Positions 53,405-63,342 of a stretch of DNA of 64,000 nt are shown piece by piece. The position numbers and the translations under genes are program-made. The notes beneath the pieces are model-generated. The model did no database searches, was not told the DNA's origin, and worked only from the letters and a program-made list of their open reading frames with translations. Position 1 is the stretch's first letter, and the number at the start of each line of letters is the position of its first letter. Origin of the DNA: Verrucomicrobiota bacterium (GTDB taxonomy: Bacteria > Verrucomicrobiota > Verrucomicrobiia > Verrucomicrobiales > Verrucomicrobiaceae); the NCBI GenBank assembly GCA_025360015.1, contig JANYCZ010000042.1, forward strand, positions 62,001-126,000, in the 5' to 3' direction.

Positions 53405-54325
53405 ATGTCTCCTCAAAACACTCCCCCTGTTGTAATCGGAGCCATCAATCATCACGAATGGCCCGTGGTCGCGCCATGGATCAAATCCCTGCGCAAAACT
53501 TCCTTCACCGGCCGCGTGATTCTCGTCACGTATGAGGACGTGGCGGAATACGTGAAGGCTCAGATGCGCCACCACGGCGTCGAAATCGTCGAAGCCAAGA
53601 TGGAGATCTCCGTCAACCGCGGACGCTTCAAAGACTTCGCCGCCATTCTTGAATCCATCCCGCCAGAAACATGCGTCGTCGCCACCGATGTGCGCGACGT
53701 GGTGTTCCAGGAAGACCCCACCACGCTGGCCGACCTTCTGGATGTCTCCAAGAAAAAAGAACTCGTCGTCAGCTCCGAAGGCTGGCGCTACCACGACTCC
53801 GAATGGAACCTCGCCACGCTGCGCAAAGTCTTCCCCACGCATGAAGCCCGCATGCTCTACGAGGAGGTCTACTGCTCCGGCGTCATCGTCGGCACCGCAG
53901 GCGCGCTGAAGCGCCTCTCTGAGCGCATCTGGGATCTCGCCAAATCAGCCCCCAGTTTCAACGGCGACCAGGTGGCCATGAACATCGCGCTGCGTGAGCC
54001 CGAGTTCATGAATCAAACCCGCTTCCTCACCGTGCAGGACGGTCGCATCTTCCACGCACGCGCCACCTGGCTGCGCCACAAGCAGGGAGCGTCCACGCTG
54101 GGTGAACCCAAGTTCTCCATGCTCAGCGGCATCGCTCTCAAGGTCGACGAAAAGCCCGTCTCCGTCCTCCATCAATACACCGAGAGCACCGCCGAACGCA
54201 TGCGCGTGCTGCTGCGCTACAACTGCCTCCTCACCGGCGTCGCCCATCGCCTGAAGCAGCGCTTCAGACCTGCCGACGACAGCAAGGTCTATTGGAAGAC
54301 CTCACCCGCGTCGCCGCCTGCGTGA
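53405..54325 (+). CDS. DVRD-motif putative glycosyltransferase (paralogue 1)
   Basis: The product has 306 residues. I do not recognise a named family. GAINHHEWPVV at the start, RGRFKDFAAI, VVATDVRDVVFQEDP (a D-x-x-D motif after a hydrophobic strand, where GT-A enzymes bind metal and nucleotide), SSEGWRYHDSEWNLATLRKVFP, CSGVIVGTAGAL and FNGDQVAMNI resemble nucleotide-diphospho-sugar transferases of the GT-A fold. The same landmarks recur in the product encoded at 55301. The two flank a TupA-like ATP-grasp gene, so they probably work on the same structure. No signal peptide; cytoplasmic. Confidence 0.65.
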   Translation: MSPQNTPPVVIGAINHHEWPVVAPWIKSLRKTSFTGRVILVTYEDVAEYVKAQMRHHGVEIVEAKMEISVNRGRFKDFAAILESIPPETCVVATDVRDVVFQEDPTTLADLLDVSKKKELVVSSEGWRYHDSEWNLATLRKVFPTHEARMLYEEVYCSGVIVGTAGALKRLSERIWDLAKSAPSFNGDQVAMNIALREPEFMNQTRFLTVQDGRIFHARATWLRHKQGASTLGEPKFSMLSGIALKVDEKPVSVLHQYTESTAERMRVLLRYNCLLTGVAHRLKQRFRPADDSKVYWKTSPASPPA

Positions 54326-54368
54326 CCCCCTCGGCTTGCCTGTCAGACCAACCACCAACCAACCAACC

Positions 54369-55280
54369 ATGATATCCAACCTGCCGTTCGTCCGTTTTTT
54401 TGCCCACGGAGGCGTGGGCAAGACACTCGCCAAGATCCTGCCCGACACTCCTTGGGCCAGCTACCTCCTCTCCTTCCGCGTCTTCATGCGCACCTATGGA
54501 TTTCGCCCCAGTCTGAAGCGTCCCCGCACGCTGAATGAATGGCTCTTCGCCCGCAAGGTCATGCTGCCCCGCAGCGTCTCCTTCGCCCCATGGGTGGACA
54601 AGCACCTCGCCAAGGAGTCCGTGGCCAATACGCTGCACAAGCAGGATGTCGAGTGCCACGTGGCTCGCACTCTGCACTACGCCACCTCGGCGGACGATGC
54701 CTTCTTCAATGCCGAGCTGCCACGCTGCGTCGTGAAAGGCACCCACGGCTCCGGCATGACCATCCTCATCGAATCCCCACGCCGCCTCACCGAAGATGAA
54801 AAAAACCAGATGCGCCAGTGGCTCACCGTGGACTACTTCTGGGGCTCGCGTGAGCCGAGCTACCGGCATCTGAAGCCCGGCATCATCGCAGAGGAGTTTC
54901 TGCCCAGCGACGGCCTCGTCCCCGAGGACTTCAAGTTCTTTTGCTTCAAGGGCAAGGTCGCCTTCATCCAGCATGACACCGGGCGCTACATCGACCACCG
55001 CCGCTGCCTCTATTCCCCCACCTGGGAGCGGCTGCCAGTCAGCCTCCAGTATCATTCCTATGAGCACACGTCCGAGGCGCCAAAGGATCTGAAAATGATG
55101 ATCGCCATCGCCAAGCGCCTGTCCGAAAAACAAAACTTCGTGCGCGTGGATCTCTACCAGACACGCGCCGGAGTCTACTTCGGCGAGATGACTTTCTTCC
55201 CCGGCAGCGGGCTCGAGGTCTTCAACCCCATCACCTTCGACACAGAAGTCTATCAGCACTGGATGACCCAGGCCTGCTGA
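54369..55280 (+). CDS. TupA-like ATP-grasp protein
   Basis: The product has 303 residues from ATG 54369; ATG 54336 is in frame but less likely. The TupA-like pattern is present: PRTLNEWLFARKVM, APWVDKHLAKESV, RCVVKGTHGSGMTILI (ATP-binding lysine and Gly-rich loop), KPGIIAEEFLP, EDFKFFCFKGKVAFIQHDTGRYIDH and FVRVDLYQTRAGVYFGEMTFFPGSGLE. ATP-grasp enzymes form amide or ester bonds through acyl phosphates; TupA itself is linked to teichuronopeptide in Bacillus (family knowledge). Here it may attach an amino acid or acyl group to a uronic acid of the polysaccharide, which is inference. It is flanked by the two DVRD paralogues. Confidence 0.85.
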   Translation: MISNLPFVRFFAHGGVGKTLAKILPDTPWASYLLSFRVFMRTYGFRPSLKRPRTLNEWLFARKVMLPRSVSFAPWVDKHLAKESVANTLHKQDVECHVARTLHYATSADDAFFNAELPRCVVKGTHGSGMTILIESPRRLTEDEKNQMRQWLTVDYFWGSREPSYRHLKPGIIAEEFLPSDGLVPEDFKFFCFKGKVAFIQHDTGRYIDHRRCLYSPTWERLPVSLQYHSYEHTSEAPKDLKMMIAIAKRLSEKQNFVRVDLYQTRAGVYFGEMTFFPGSGLEVFNPITFDTEVYQHWMTQAC

Positions 55281-55300
55281 AGTTCCGAAAAAGTTTCCTC

Positions 55301-56206
55301 ATGAAAACGAACGCCAAAAACTCGGACTTCCTCATCGGAGCCATCGACCACCACGACTGGGCTGACGTGTGCTGCTGGCACCGCTCGGCATTACAGGCCG
55401 GATTCACCGGTCAGGTCATCCTGCTCTGCTATGAGCACATGACGGAGCAGGCGCTCGGCCGGTTGCGTGCCGAGGGCATCCAGATCATCACCGCCCGCAG
55501 CGGCCGTGGTGTCAACGAAGACCGCTTCAAGGATGTCGCGGACTTCGCCGAGGAGCACCTTGATCCCGATGCACGCATCCTCATGTGCGATGTGCGTGAC
55601 GTCGCCTTCCAGCGCTCCATCCATGATGTGCTCGACGGCCTGCTCGATGAAAAGCCGCTGGCCTGCGCCTCCGAAGGCGTCACCTACGGCAGCTCGGCCT
55701 GGAACCTCGAAAACGTGCGCTCGAACTTCCCCGACCTGATGGACATCATCTGCCCCATGGAAATCTTCTGCGCCGGGGTCATCGCCGGGCGCGCGGGACG
55801 CTTCGTGGAGTTTTGCCGCGCCATCTGGAGCCAGTCCATCCGCGCCACGAGCTTCAATGGCGACCAGATCGCCATGAACATGGTCATGCGCACGTCAGAG
55901 TTCGCCGGAGAGATGAACTTCCAGCCAGCACACAATGCCATGATATGCCATTACGGCAACATGGCCTTGGACCGCCAGGTGAGCATCAGCGCGAACGGCC
56001 TGCTCGATGATGTGAACGGACTCGTGGGCGTGTTTCATCAATACACCCGCGACTCCCGCGTGCGCTTCCGCACGCTGCTGCGGCATCGCTGCCTCATCTC
56101 CTTCTACGGCGGCAAGCTCCTCTCCGCACTCCGTCGCAAACTGGGCATGCAGCCCGACTGGACCCCCTACTGGATCACCCCCGTGTCCAACACTCAACAC
56201 GCATGA
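55301..56206 (+). CDS. DVRD-motif putative glycosyltransferase (paralogue 2)
   Basis: The product has 301 residues, clearly homologous along its length to the 53405 product: GAIDHHDWADV, NEDRFKDVADF, LMCDVRDVAFQ, CASEGVTYGSSAWNLENVRSNFP, CAGVIAGRAGRF and FNGDQIAMNM. The shared 'DVRDV-x-F-Q' and 'NGDQ-x-AMN' suggest a nucleotide- or metal-binding GT-A-like fold. The C-terminal region (VGVFHQYTRDSRVRFRTLL) is also shared. The two have diverged a good deal in between, so different substrates are likely. Its stop overlaps the start of the 743-residue transferase gene (ATGA). Confidence 0.65.
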   Translation: MKTNAKNSDFLIGAIDHHDWADVCCWHRSALQAGFTGQVILLCYEHMTEQALGRLRAEGIQIITARSGRGVNEDRFKDVADFAEEHLDPDARILMCDVRDVAFQRSIHDVLDGLLDEKPLACASEGVTYGSSAWNLENVRSNFPDLMDIICPMEIFCAGVIAGRAGRFVEFCRAIWSQSIRATSFNGDQIAMNMVMRTSEFAGEMNFQPAHNAMICHYGNMALDRQVSISANGLLDDVNGLVGVFHQYTRDSRVRFRTLLRHRCLISFYGGKLLSALRRKLGMQPDWTPYWITPVSNTQHA

Positions 56207-58434
56207 AAATCGCCGTCAGCGGATATGTCTCTGCACAGGAGGGCAGCGTGGCTTCAGCCAATGCACTGCTCCTGCGCTCCCTCCTCACAGAGGGTCATGA
56301 AGTGGACTTCTTTTCGAAGCCCTCGTTCGTCGATCCCCGGCCCGGCGTCGGTGAGCATGAGCGTTTCCGTTTCATCAGCACGGACAACGTCGGCCCGGAT
56401 CGCTTTCGCGCCAAGGTTCAAAAGGTGCCCTTCCTCGGCTTCCTCGCCTGCCGTGTGGACTGCGCCACCTACGAGCGCCTGCTCTTGAAAAAGATGCGGC
56501 AGGAGCACGCCACCCGCCGCTATGATCTCTGCCTCTGGCTCGGCGATTACGCCCCAGGCCGTGTCAAAAACCTGCCCATGGTCAGCTTCGCCCAGGGTCC
56601 GCCCGGCACGGATGCCCGCTCCATCGTTTCACGCTTCACCGAGATTCGCAAACTAGCCGGCAGCAGGCGCGCGCTGCAGTGGTTCACCCTCGCAAAGCTC
56701 CGCCTCTCCCCTCTCGGCCTCCCCCCTCTGAAACATTCAGACCACATCATCGTCGGCAGCACCCAGTCAAAGCAGACGCTGCATGCAGTCTATGGCGTGC
56801 CACCGGCTCAGATCTCAGCACTGCCCTACCCCATTGATCTAAACATGTTCCGCCCGGCGGAAGAACCTGCACCCCCGAGCAACGAGCTGCGCGTGCTCTG
56901 GCTCGGCCGCATCATTCCGCGCAAGCGCCTCGATCTCTTTCTCTGCGGCATTGAGCACGCCATTCGCCAGGGCCTTCAAGTCAAAGCCACCATCGTCGGC
57001 GGCCTCGGCTTTGTGCCAGGCTATGAAAAGCTCATCGAAGCCTTCCCCTTCCCTGATCGCCTGCGCTGGATCAAAGGCATGCCACGTCAGCAAGTCCCCG
57101 CGCTGCTGCATCAGCACGATGTTCTCATCCAGCCCAGCGATGAAGAAAACTTCGGCTCCTCCGTGTCCGAGGCCCAGGCCTGCGGACTCCCCGTCATCGT
57201 CGGCCACACCAATGGCAACGCCGACTACCTCTGCTCCCGCGATGTGCATCTCACGGATGACCGCGCCGAGACCCTCGCCGCCGCGCTCAAGCACACGGCC
57301 CACACCAAATCCGGCTCACCGCTCCTCTCACGCTCACTCGCAGAGCAGCACTTTGAGCTCACTCAGGTCACCCAGCACCTCAGCACCATTCTTGCAGAGG
57401 TGCTGGCCTCCCGCTCACCAGTCACCCGCGCACGCATGCATACTCAGTCTGAAACCATCGACATCATCATCCCCACGCTGAAGCGCCCCGATCACCTGCG
57501 CCGCTGCCTTGAGGCGCTGAAGCAGCAGGACAAGCAGGCAGACCAGATCCTGGTAGGCGTGCGCGCGGACGATGAAGTGACTCACGCGGTGATCCAGGAA
57601 TACGAGGTCACGCTGCCAGTGCGCGCCGTGGAGGCACGCGGCGTGGGTGTCGTCGGCTCCATGAACTCCTGCCTCAAAGAATGCCACGCCCAGTGGATCG
57701 CCCTGCTGGATGATGATGTGGAAATCCCACCACACTGGCTCAGCAACATGCTGGCCCATGGGCAGTCACGCTCAGACGTCGTGGCCGCAGGCGCGCGCGA
57801 CATGCTCCAGGACTACCCCGAGATGCGCAAAACCGAACCTCTGGAGGAAGACGTCGGCAATGTGCATTGGTTTGGCCGCGTCACCGGCGGTCATCACCGT
57901 GGCGGCGGCACGGCTCGCGCCGTGCAGGTCCTTCGTGGTTCCAACTGCCTTTTTCAGGGCGACTTCCTGCGCTCCTGCGGCTTTGAAAGCGGCCTGCGTG
58001 GCAGAGGCGCTCAGGTCAACTGGGAGCTCGCACTCGGCCTGCAAGCCAAAGCGCAAAACCTCAAGATGATCTTCGATCCCACCGTGCACATCATTCACAA
58101 TGTGGCTCCGCGTCATGATGGTGACACCGTGCATCGCGGCATCTTCAATTTCGAAGGCACCAGCGACATCGCCTACAATGAAACCTTCGTCGCTCTCAAG
58201 CACGGCACCGGCCTCGTGCGCTGGACTATTCCTCTGTGGCAGGCGCTCATCGGCAGTCACGTCTGCCCCGGCCTCGCCCGTGCGGTGGATTTCATCCTCC
58301 GTCCACGCTCCCAGCCACGCCAGCGTTTTGCCGCCACCCTTACCGGACGCCTAGCCGCCTTTAAGGCATGCCTTAGCCGCACTCAGACAACAGGGAGCTT
58401 ATTGTCTCATCAGACAGCCGCCCCCGCCCCTTAG
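56203..58434 (+). CDS. bifunctional GT4-GT2 glycosyltransferase
   Basis: The product has 743 residues. The first about 405 residues are a GT-B enzyme: [58 protein letters not shown] and [17 protein letters not shown] (E-x7-E-like). After a linker (about 405-425) a GT-A family 2 domain starts, [24 protein letters not shown], with [13 protein letters not shown] as the D-x-D site and [16 protein letters not shown] as the acceptor region. Two different linkages could be made by one chain. The ATGA overlap with the upstream DVRD gene fixes the start at 56203 and implies coupled translation. Confidence 0.88.
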   Translation: MKIAVSGYVSAQEGSVASANALLLRSLLTEGHEVDFFSKPSFVDPRPGVGEHERFRFISTDNVGPDRFRAKVQKVPFLGFLACRVDCATYERLLLKKMRQEHATRRYDLCLWLGDYAPGRVKNLPMVSFAQGPPGTDARSIVSRFTEIRKLAGSRRALQWFTLAKLRLSPLGLPPLKHSDHIIVGSTQSKQTLHAVYGVPPAQISALPYPIDLNMFRPAEEPAPPSNELRVLWLGRIIPRKRLDLFLCGIEHAIRQGLQVKATIVGGLGFVPGYEKLIEAFPFPDRLRWIKGMPRQQVPALLHQHDVLIQPSDEENFGSSVSEAQACGLPVIVGHTNGNADYLCSRDVHLTDDRAETLAAALKHTAHTKSGSPLLSRSLAEQHFELTQVTQHLSTILAEVLASRSPVTRARMHTQSETIDIIIPTLKRPDHLRRCLEALKQQDKQADQILVGVRADDEVTHAVIQEYEVTLPVRAVEARGVGVVGSMNSCLKECHAQWIALLDDDVEIPPHWLSNMLAHGQSRSDVVAAGARDMLQDYPEMRKTEPLEEDVGNVHWFGRVTGGHHRGGGTARAVQVLRGSNCLFQGDFLRSCGFESGLRGRGAQVNWELALGLQAKAQNLKMIFDPTVHIIHNVAPRHDGDTVHRGIFNFEGTSDIAYNETFVALKHGTGLVRWTIPLWQALIGSHVCPGLARAVDFILRPRSQPRQRFAATLTGRLAAFKACLSRTQTTGSLLSHQTAAPAP

Positions 58435-58483
58435 ACAGGTGTGCTCAGGGTGTCTGCCGAAAGTCCACTTTTTCCACATCCCC

Positions 58484-59146
58484 ATGATCGCCTATCTTTT
58501 TCAAAACCGGCTCAGAGCCCCCCTCTTCAGTCCCGCCTGGGTGAAGAACTGGCTCAAGCGCGTGTGGACGCTCCCCAGCCTCCTCGGCTACTGCTGGCAG
58601 TCCATGCGCTGGCGCATGAAGGGCGCGCGCATCGCCACTTCCACCGTGATTTCAAAGCTCACCGTGCAGGGCCAGGCCTCGCACCTCACCATCGGCGAAG
58701 GCTGCTGCATCGGCATCACCACCATGCAGTCGCATGCGCAGATCAGCATCGGCAAATGCGTCGTCATCAATGACGGCGTGCGCCTCATCACCGGTTCGCA
58801 TGACATCACCTCCCCCACCTATGAGCACATCTTCGCACCCATCGTCGTGGAAGATTACGCCTGGGTCGCTACCGACGCCATGGTGCTCAAAGGCGTCACC
58901 ATCGGTCGCGGCGCAGTGGTCGCCGCCGGTGCCGTCGTGGTGAAGGATGTGCGCCCCTTCGCCGTCGTCGGCGGGAATCCCGCCAAAGAGATCGGCACCC
59001 GCAACATCGAACGCTTTGAGTATCTGCCCTCGTCCTGGTTTGGCCCTGTGATGGCCTGGACCGGCCGCAATCCCATACAGGCCTCCACGCCCGCGAAACC
59101 AGCCGGCGAGCCTCTGTGCCCCGTCGCTGAACCTCTGCTGCAATAG
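58484..59146 (+). CDS. hexapeptide-repeat acyltransferase
   Basis: The product has 220 residues from ATG 58484; a GTG at 58439 is an alternative with no better signal. After a short leader it forms left-handed beta-helix repeats: [33 protein letters not shown] (the HDI-type catalytic His region of WcaF/NodL-like acetyltransferases), [32 protein letters not shown] and [10 protein letters not shown]. It would O-acetylate a sugar using acetyl-CoA. The next gene, a polymerase/ligase, starts 1 base after its stop. The C-terminal tail is Pro/Ala-rich. Confidence 0.88.
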   Translation: MIAYLFQNRLRAPLFSPAWVKNWLKRVWTLPSLLGYCWQSMRWRMKGARIATSTVISKLTVQGQASHLTIGEGCCIGITTMQSHAQISIGKCVVINDGVRLITGSHDITSPTYEHIFAPIVVEDYAWVATDAMVLKGVTIGRGAVVAAGAVVVKDVRPFAVVGGNPAKEIGTRNIERFEYLPSSWFGPVMAWTGRNPIQASTPAKPAGEPLCPVAEPLLQ

Positions 59147-59147
59147 C

Positions 59148-60512
59148 ATGGAATACTTCATTGCCTTCCTGATCGTGCTGCCTGCCTTCGTGCTGGCCGT
59201 GCAGCGCTCCACCTACCTGATGGACTATGTGTTCTTCGTGTTCTCGTTGAACCGTGGCATCCGCCGTCTGGTGGACTTCTACATCAATGGCGCGTTCAAT
59301 CCCCTCTCCACCATCAGCCTCACGCCGCTGATCGTCAGCGCCGTGTTGCTCATCCCCGCGCTGTCGCGTTTCCATCTCCTCACCCCCAACAGCCGCAATG
59401 TCGCCACCCTCATCATGGTGGCGCTCGGCCACGGGCTCATCATCGGCTTTGTCAATTCGGGTGTCGGCGCCTTCTACTCCCTCGGTGAATGGATGGCCGG
59501 CTTCGGTGCCTTCCTCTACGCCGCCACCGCGCAGATCACCCCCCGCGTCGCAGATCGCTGGATGAGATCCTGCGGCTACGCCGCCCTCATCGTCGCGGCC
59601 TACGGCTGGTATCAATACTACACCATCCCCGAGTGGGACGCCTTCTGGGTCACCGAGGTGAAGTTCGTCGGCTATCTCGGCCAGCTCCGCCCCACCGAGA
59701 TGTCCGTCTTCTCCACCATGCATGAGCGCGGCCCCTGCGCCAGCTTCCTCGCTTGGGCCGCCATCCCGATGATCCTGAACTCACGCTGGCGCATCATTGG
59801 CAGTTGGGCCACCGTCATGCTGCTCCTCTCCGTGGTGGTGCTGACTCTTACACGCACCATGTTCATCATCGTGGGTTTGGTGGCCATGCTCCAGCCCGCT
59901 CTTTCCAAAGGCAAGGGCATCGGCCGCGTCATCGTCCTCGCCGTGCTCATGGGCGTGGGTGCCAGCGTCGGCATGCAGTACATGCCCGGCTCAGAGCGCA
60001 TCACCAAGCGCTACGACACCATGAAGGACATGCAGAATGACGGCTCCTTCAAAGGCCGCATGAGCATCTTCACCACCGGCCTCCCCTGGGTGCTGCAGCA
60101 TCCGGTCGGCACCGGCCTCGGCAGCTCCGGTTTTGGCGCGGGCCGCATCGGTGGCGCGGGCGGCGCAACTCAGGAAGGCTTCTGCGACAGCGGCTACATC
60201 GAAGTCTTCAGCCAGTTCGGCTGGATCGGTGGTCTCGCCTTCTTCGGCGCCATGGCGCAGATCTGGGGAGAGCTGAGCAGCCGCATCCGCCAGGGCGGCA
60301 GGGATCCCTTTCTTCACACCGGCCGCGTCGTGCTGGTGGGCTGTCTCGTCTTCCTCGCTGTGGGCAATATCTTTGGCGGCTTCTCCCTCTTCTGGGTCTT
60401 CCTCGGCGTCTCGCTCAATCGCATGACCAAGCCAGCCATAAAATCCCAGCCGACAGCACTTCCTACCACGCACGCCATGCCCTGGGATCAGCCCCAGACA
60501 GCTCTTGGCTGA
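59148..60512 (+). CDS. second O-antigen ligase/polymerase-like membrane protein
   Basis: The product has 454 residues with about ten transmembrane segments (FIAFLIVLPAFVLAV, LTPLIVSAVLLIPAL, VMLLLSVVVLTLTRTMFIIVGLVAML). A periplasmic loop carries GTGLGSSGFGAGRIGGAGG and GFCDSGYIEVFSQFGWIGGLAF, the Wzy_C-like 'G-x-G-x-G' and 'D-S-x-Y-x-E' positions. It differs from the 41479 protein in loop sequence. It is a likely Wzy polymerase or ligase for the glycan made by this cluster. Tight spacing to both neighbours (1 and 26 bases) places it in the main operon. Confidence 0.85.
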   Translation: MEYFIAFLIVLPAFVLAVQRSTYLMDYVFFVFSLNRGIRRLVDFYINGAFNPLSTISLTPLIVSAVLLIPALSRFHLLTPNSRNVATLIMVALGHGLIIGFVNSGVGAFYSLGEWMAGFGAFLYAATAQITPRVADRWMRSCGYAALIVAAYGWYQYYTIPEWDAFWVTEVKFVGYLGQLRPTEMSVFSTMHERGPCASFLAWAAIPMILNSRWRIIGSWATVMLLLSVVVLTLTRTMFIIVGLVAMLQPALSKGKGIGRVIVLAVLMGVGASVGMQYMPGSERITKRYDTMKDMQNDGSFKGRMSIFTTGLPWVLQHPVGTGLGSSGFGAGRIGGAGGATQEGFCDSGYIEVFSQFGWIGGLAFFGAMAQIWGELSSRIRQGGRDPFLHTGRVVLVGCLVFLAVGNIFGGFSLFWVFLGVSLNRMTKPAIKSQPTALPTTHAMPWDQPQTALG

Positions 60513-60538
60513 AAATGAACACCCCAAATCAGACCCCC

Positions 60539-61693
60539 ATGAAAATCGCCTACGCCATGATCAACTGCAACCGCCGCGACGGCAGCGCGCGCGCGGTCAA
60601 CGAAGTCGCCGAACGCCTCGCGAAAAAACACGAGGTGCATCTCTACGCCCGCAAAGCGGAGGACCTCGATCTCTCCAATATCGACTGGCATCGCGTGCCC
60701 GGCGTCAACTGGGCGGAGGTCATCGACTTCGGCAGCTACTACCTCGAAGTGAACCGCCGCGTGCGTCCAGGCCAGTTTGAAATCGTCCACACCATCGGCT
60801 GCAACACCCAGCGCGGCAATGTGGTCACCATTCAAAACATCCAGCCTGCCAAGAAGCAGATTCTTGATCGCCTTGGCCGCTCGGAAAAGGTCTCCCCCGC
60901 GCGCCGCCTCACCCGCTGGCTGTATTTGAACGCCACCTGCGCTGCGGAGAAGCGCCTGTATCAGCATCGCGTCGGGCACAAGGCCCCCATGTTCCTGCCC
61001 GTGTCTCGCGGCGTCGCCGCAGAGCTGACCAAACACTACAACATCGGCCCGGCCCAGGTGCGCATCGTCCCCAATGCGGCGGACACCCTGCGTTTCAAAC
61101 CGCTCAGCGCCGAAGCACGCAACGCCTGGCGCGCGACTCACAACGTCCCGCAGGATCGCATCATGGCCATCTTTGCTGGCGGCGAGTGGGCGCGCAAAGG
61201 TCTCGACTTCGCCATCAAGGCCATGGCCCATCTCAAGGATGTCCCGCTGACCCTGTTCATCGCCGGTGATGATCCAGATCGTGCACGCTTCACCCAGATG
61301 GCGCGTGAGTCAGGCGCTGCCGATCACATCGTCTTCGGCGGCTTTCGCAAGGACATCCCTGAGGCCCTCGGCGCAGCAGACTTCTTCCTCTTCCCCAGCT
61401 GGTACGAAGCCTTCAGCCTCGCCACCATCGAGGCCGCCGCCTGCGGCCTGCCCGTGGTCGCCACCCGCATCAACGGCACGGAGGACTTCATCACCCCCGG
61501 TGAAAACGGTGACTTCATCGAGCACGACGCCGAGCAGGTCGCCACCGTCCTGCGCCGCCTTTGCGCTGACCCCCAGCACCTCAAGACCATGGGTGCCAAC
61601 GCCCGTAAAAACGTGGAGCAGAACTACACCTGGGACCGCATTGCACAGATGACGGAAGACGCCTACCTCGCCCATCTCAACAGCTCCAACTGA
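60539..61693 (+). CDS. GT4-family glycosyltransferase
   Basis: The product has 384 residues from ATG 60539; an ATG at 60515 is in frame but would add only eight polar residues. MKIAYAMINCNRRDGSARAVNEVAERLAKK is the GT-B N-terminal start, then VHTIGCNTQRGNVVTIQ, VPNAADTLRFKP, AIFAGGEWARKGLDFAIKAM, LFIAGDDPDRARF, VFGGFRKDIPEALGAADFF and SWYEAFSLATIEAAACG (E-x7-E). It closely follows the polymerase gene. Retaining transferase; sugar unknown. The Arg-rich segment around residue 120 (RRLTRWLYLN) could touch the membrane. Confidence 0.9.
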   Translation: MKIAYAMINCNRRDGSARAVNEVAERLAKKHEVHLYARKAEDLDLSNIDWHRVPGVNWAEVIDFGSYYLEVNRRVRPGQFEIVHTIGCNTQRGNVVTIQNIQPAKKQILDRLGRSEKVSPARRLTRWLYLNATCAAEKRLYQHRVGHKAPMFLPVSRGVAAELTKHYNIGPAQVRIVPNAADTLRFKPLSAEARNAWRATHNVPQDRIMAIFAGGEWARKGLDFAIKAMAHLKDVPLTLFIAGDDPDRARFTQMARESGAADHIVFGGFRKDIPEALGAADFFLFPSWYEAFSLATIEAAACGLPVVATRINGTEDFITPGENGDFIEHDAEQVATVLRRLCADPQHLKTMGANARKNVEQNYTWDRIAQMTEDAYLAHLNSSN

Positions 61694-61703
61694 TCTCACC
61701 GCC

Positions 61704-62903
61704 ATGCACATTCTCATTGTCAGTCACTCCTCCGCCACCGCTCTCAATCAAGAGGTGTATGCCCGCGTCCAGCGTGAGACGGGTTGGAAGATCACCCTCG
61801 TGGTGCCAGACCGCTGGCACGACGAGTTTGGCAACGCCCTGCGGCAGGAGCCCTGCAAGGGCCTGGAAGATTCCGTGATCCGCTGCGCCGTCTGGAAAAA
61901 CGGCAGCATCATCCTCCACGTGTACCGCATGCGCTGGCAGCGCTTTCTGCGCGAATTGAAGCCGGACGTGATCTACATGAACCACGAGCCCTATGCACTG
62001 GCCACCGCCCAGGTCTGCCACGCCAACAACCGCTCGATCAAGGTGCCCTTCGGCTTCTACTCCTGCCAGAACATCAACAAAAAATATCCCATCCCCTTCT
62101 CGTGGATGGAGTCCATGGTCTATCGCTCCTCCAGCTTCGCCCTGCCGATCACCGATCGCGTGGCAGAAGTTTTGCAGGCCAAAGGCTACCGTGGCAGGCA
62201 GACCGTCTGTGCGCTGCCGTTGGACCCGGAGCGCTACCATCCGCGCCTCAAAGCAACGCCGCCGGACCGCTTCCCTCAAACCAATGCCCCCGTCATCGGT
62301 TACGTGGGCCGTTTGATCGAACCCAAAGGCCTGCGCACTCTTGCAGCAGCTCTCGGCCAGGTGCGCGATCTCGACTGGCGCATGGTGCTCGTCGGCACCG
62401 GCGATTTCCAGGCGGAGTTCGAACAACTCCTCACAGCTCAAGGCGTGCGTGAGCGCATCTCCTTCGCCGGTTACGTCCCGCATGATGAAACGCCGCGCTG
62501 GCTCGCCTCCATGGACATGCTGGTGCTGCCTTCTGAAACGCAGGCAAATTGGGAAGAACAATTCGGCCGCGTCATCCCCGAAGCCATGGCCTGCGGCGCA
62601 GCCGTCATCGGTTCCGACTCCGGCGAGATCCCGCACCTCATCCGCCAGAGTGAAGGCGGCCTCATCTTCACCCAGCGCGATCCCGCCGCCATGGCCGTTG
62701 TGCTGCGCCAGCTCATCAGCGGGCCAAAGCTTCGTCGTCAGCTCGCGGAAAATGGCCGTCATTGGGTCGAGCGTGACATCTCGGTTCCTGCCGTGGCGCA
62801 AAAGATGATCGAGACCTTCACCGCTGCGGCCAAGAACCCGCAGGCCGGTCGTGCGGAAAAACATCAGCCGTTCCCATCAAGCCATGCGTTTGCACAGTCC
62901 TGA
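61704..62903 (+). CDS. GT4-family glycosyltransferase
   Basis: The product has 399 residues. MHILIVSHSSATALNQEVYARV and VIYMNHEPYALAT form the N-terminal half. VIGYVGRLIEPKGLRTLAAAL, WRMVLVGTGDFQAEF, ISFAGYVPHDETPRWL and EQFGRVIPEAMACG give the C-terminal nucleotide-sugar site with E-x7-E. The C-terminal 25 residues beyond the fold are polar. The next gene starts inside its last 20 bases, so translation is coupled. It is a retaining sugar transferase of unknown donor, the last complete GT4 gene of the run. Confidence 0.9.
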   Translation: MHILIVSHSSATALNQEVYARVQRETGWKITLVVPDRWHDEFGNALRQEPCKGLEDSVIRCAVWKNGSIILHVYRMRWQRFLRELKPDVIYMNHEPYALATAQVCHANNRSIKVPFGFYSCQNINKKYPIPFSWMESMVYRSSSFALPITDRVAEVLQAKGYRGRQTVCALPLDPERYHPRLKATPPDRFPQTNAPVIGYVGRLIEPKGLRTLAAALGQVRDLDWRMVLVGTGDFQAEFEQLLTAQGVRERISFAGYVPHDETPRWLASMDMLVLPSETQANWEEQFGRVIPEAMACGAAVIGSDSGEIPHLIRQSEGGLIFTQRDPAAMAVVLRQLISGPKLRRQLAENGRHWVERDISVPAVAQKMIETFTAAAKNPQAGRAEKHQPFPSSHAFAQS

Positions 62904-63342
62904 ACTGCTCTGGAAGTGGAGCCGCGATCTGCTGCATCGTGGTTGGAAACTCCCCGCGCGCATCGTGAAGACGCTCAACTTCGCCCTGCACAAGTGCCTG
63001 CTGCCAGCAGAGGCGCAGGTGGGTGAAGGCGTCATCCTGGAGCACTACGCCATGGGCATCGTCATGCACCCGCAGGTGCGCATCGGCAAACGCTGCCGCA
63101 TCTACCATCACGTCACCCTGGCTGCGGAAACCTGGATCGGCTCCCCGCACTTCATCACGCTGGAGGATGACGTCACCATCGGCGCGCACAGCATCGTCGT
63201 GGCCCGGCCCAATACGCCCCTGACCATCGGACAAAAATCGACCCTCGGCGCAGGTTCGGTGCTGACGAAAAATATTCCTCCCTTCGAAATCTGGGCCGGC
63301 AATCCGGCACGAAAAATCAGCGACGTCGCAAAACCATCATGA
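62884..63342 (+). CDS. serine-acetyltransferase-like hexapeptide acyltransferase
   Basis: The product has 152 residues from ATG 62884, which overlaps the preceding gene by 20 bases; an ATG at 62851 would overlap more. A basic helical leader (RDLLHRGWKLPARIVKTLNF) precedes hexapeptide turns: VILEHYAMGIVMHPQVRIGKRCRIYHHVTLA, ITLEDDVTIGAHSIVVA, LTIGQKSTLGAGSVLTKNI and WAGNPARKI. This is the short WbbJ/CysE-like type of cluster acyltransferases. It probably acetylates a sugar. The next glycosyltransferase starts within its stop (ATGA). Confidence 0.87.
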   Translation: MRLHSPELLWKWSRDLLHRGWKLPARIVKTLNFALHKCLLPAEAQVGEGVILEHYAMGIVMHPQVRIGKRCRIYHHVTLAAETWIGSPHFITLEDDVTIGAHSIVVARPNTPLTIGQKSTLGAGSVLTKNIPPFEIWAGNPARKISDVAKPS

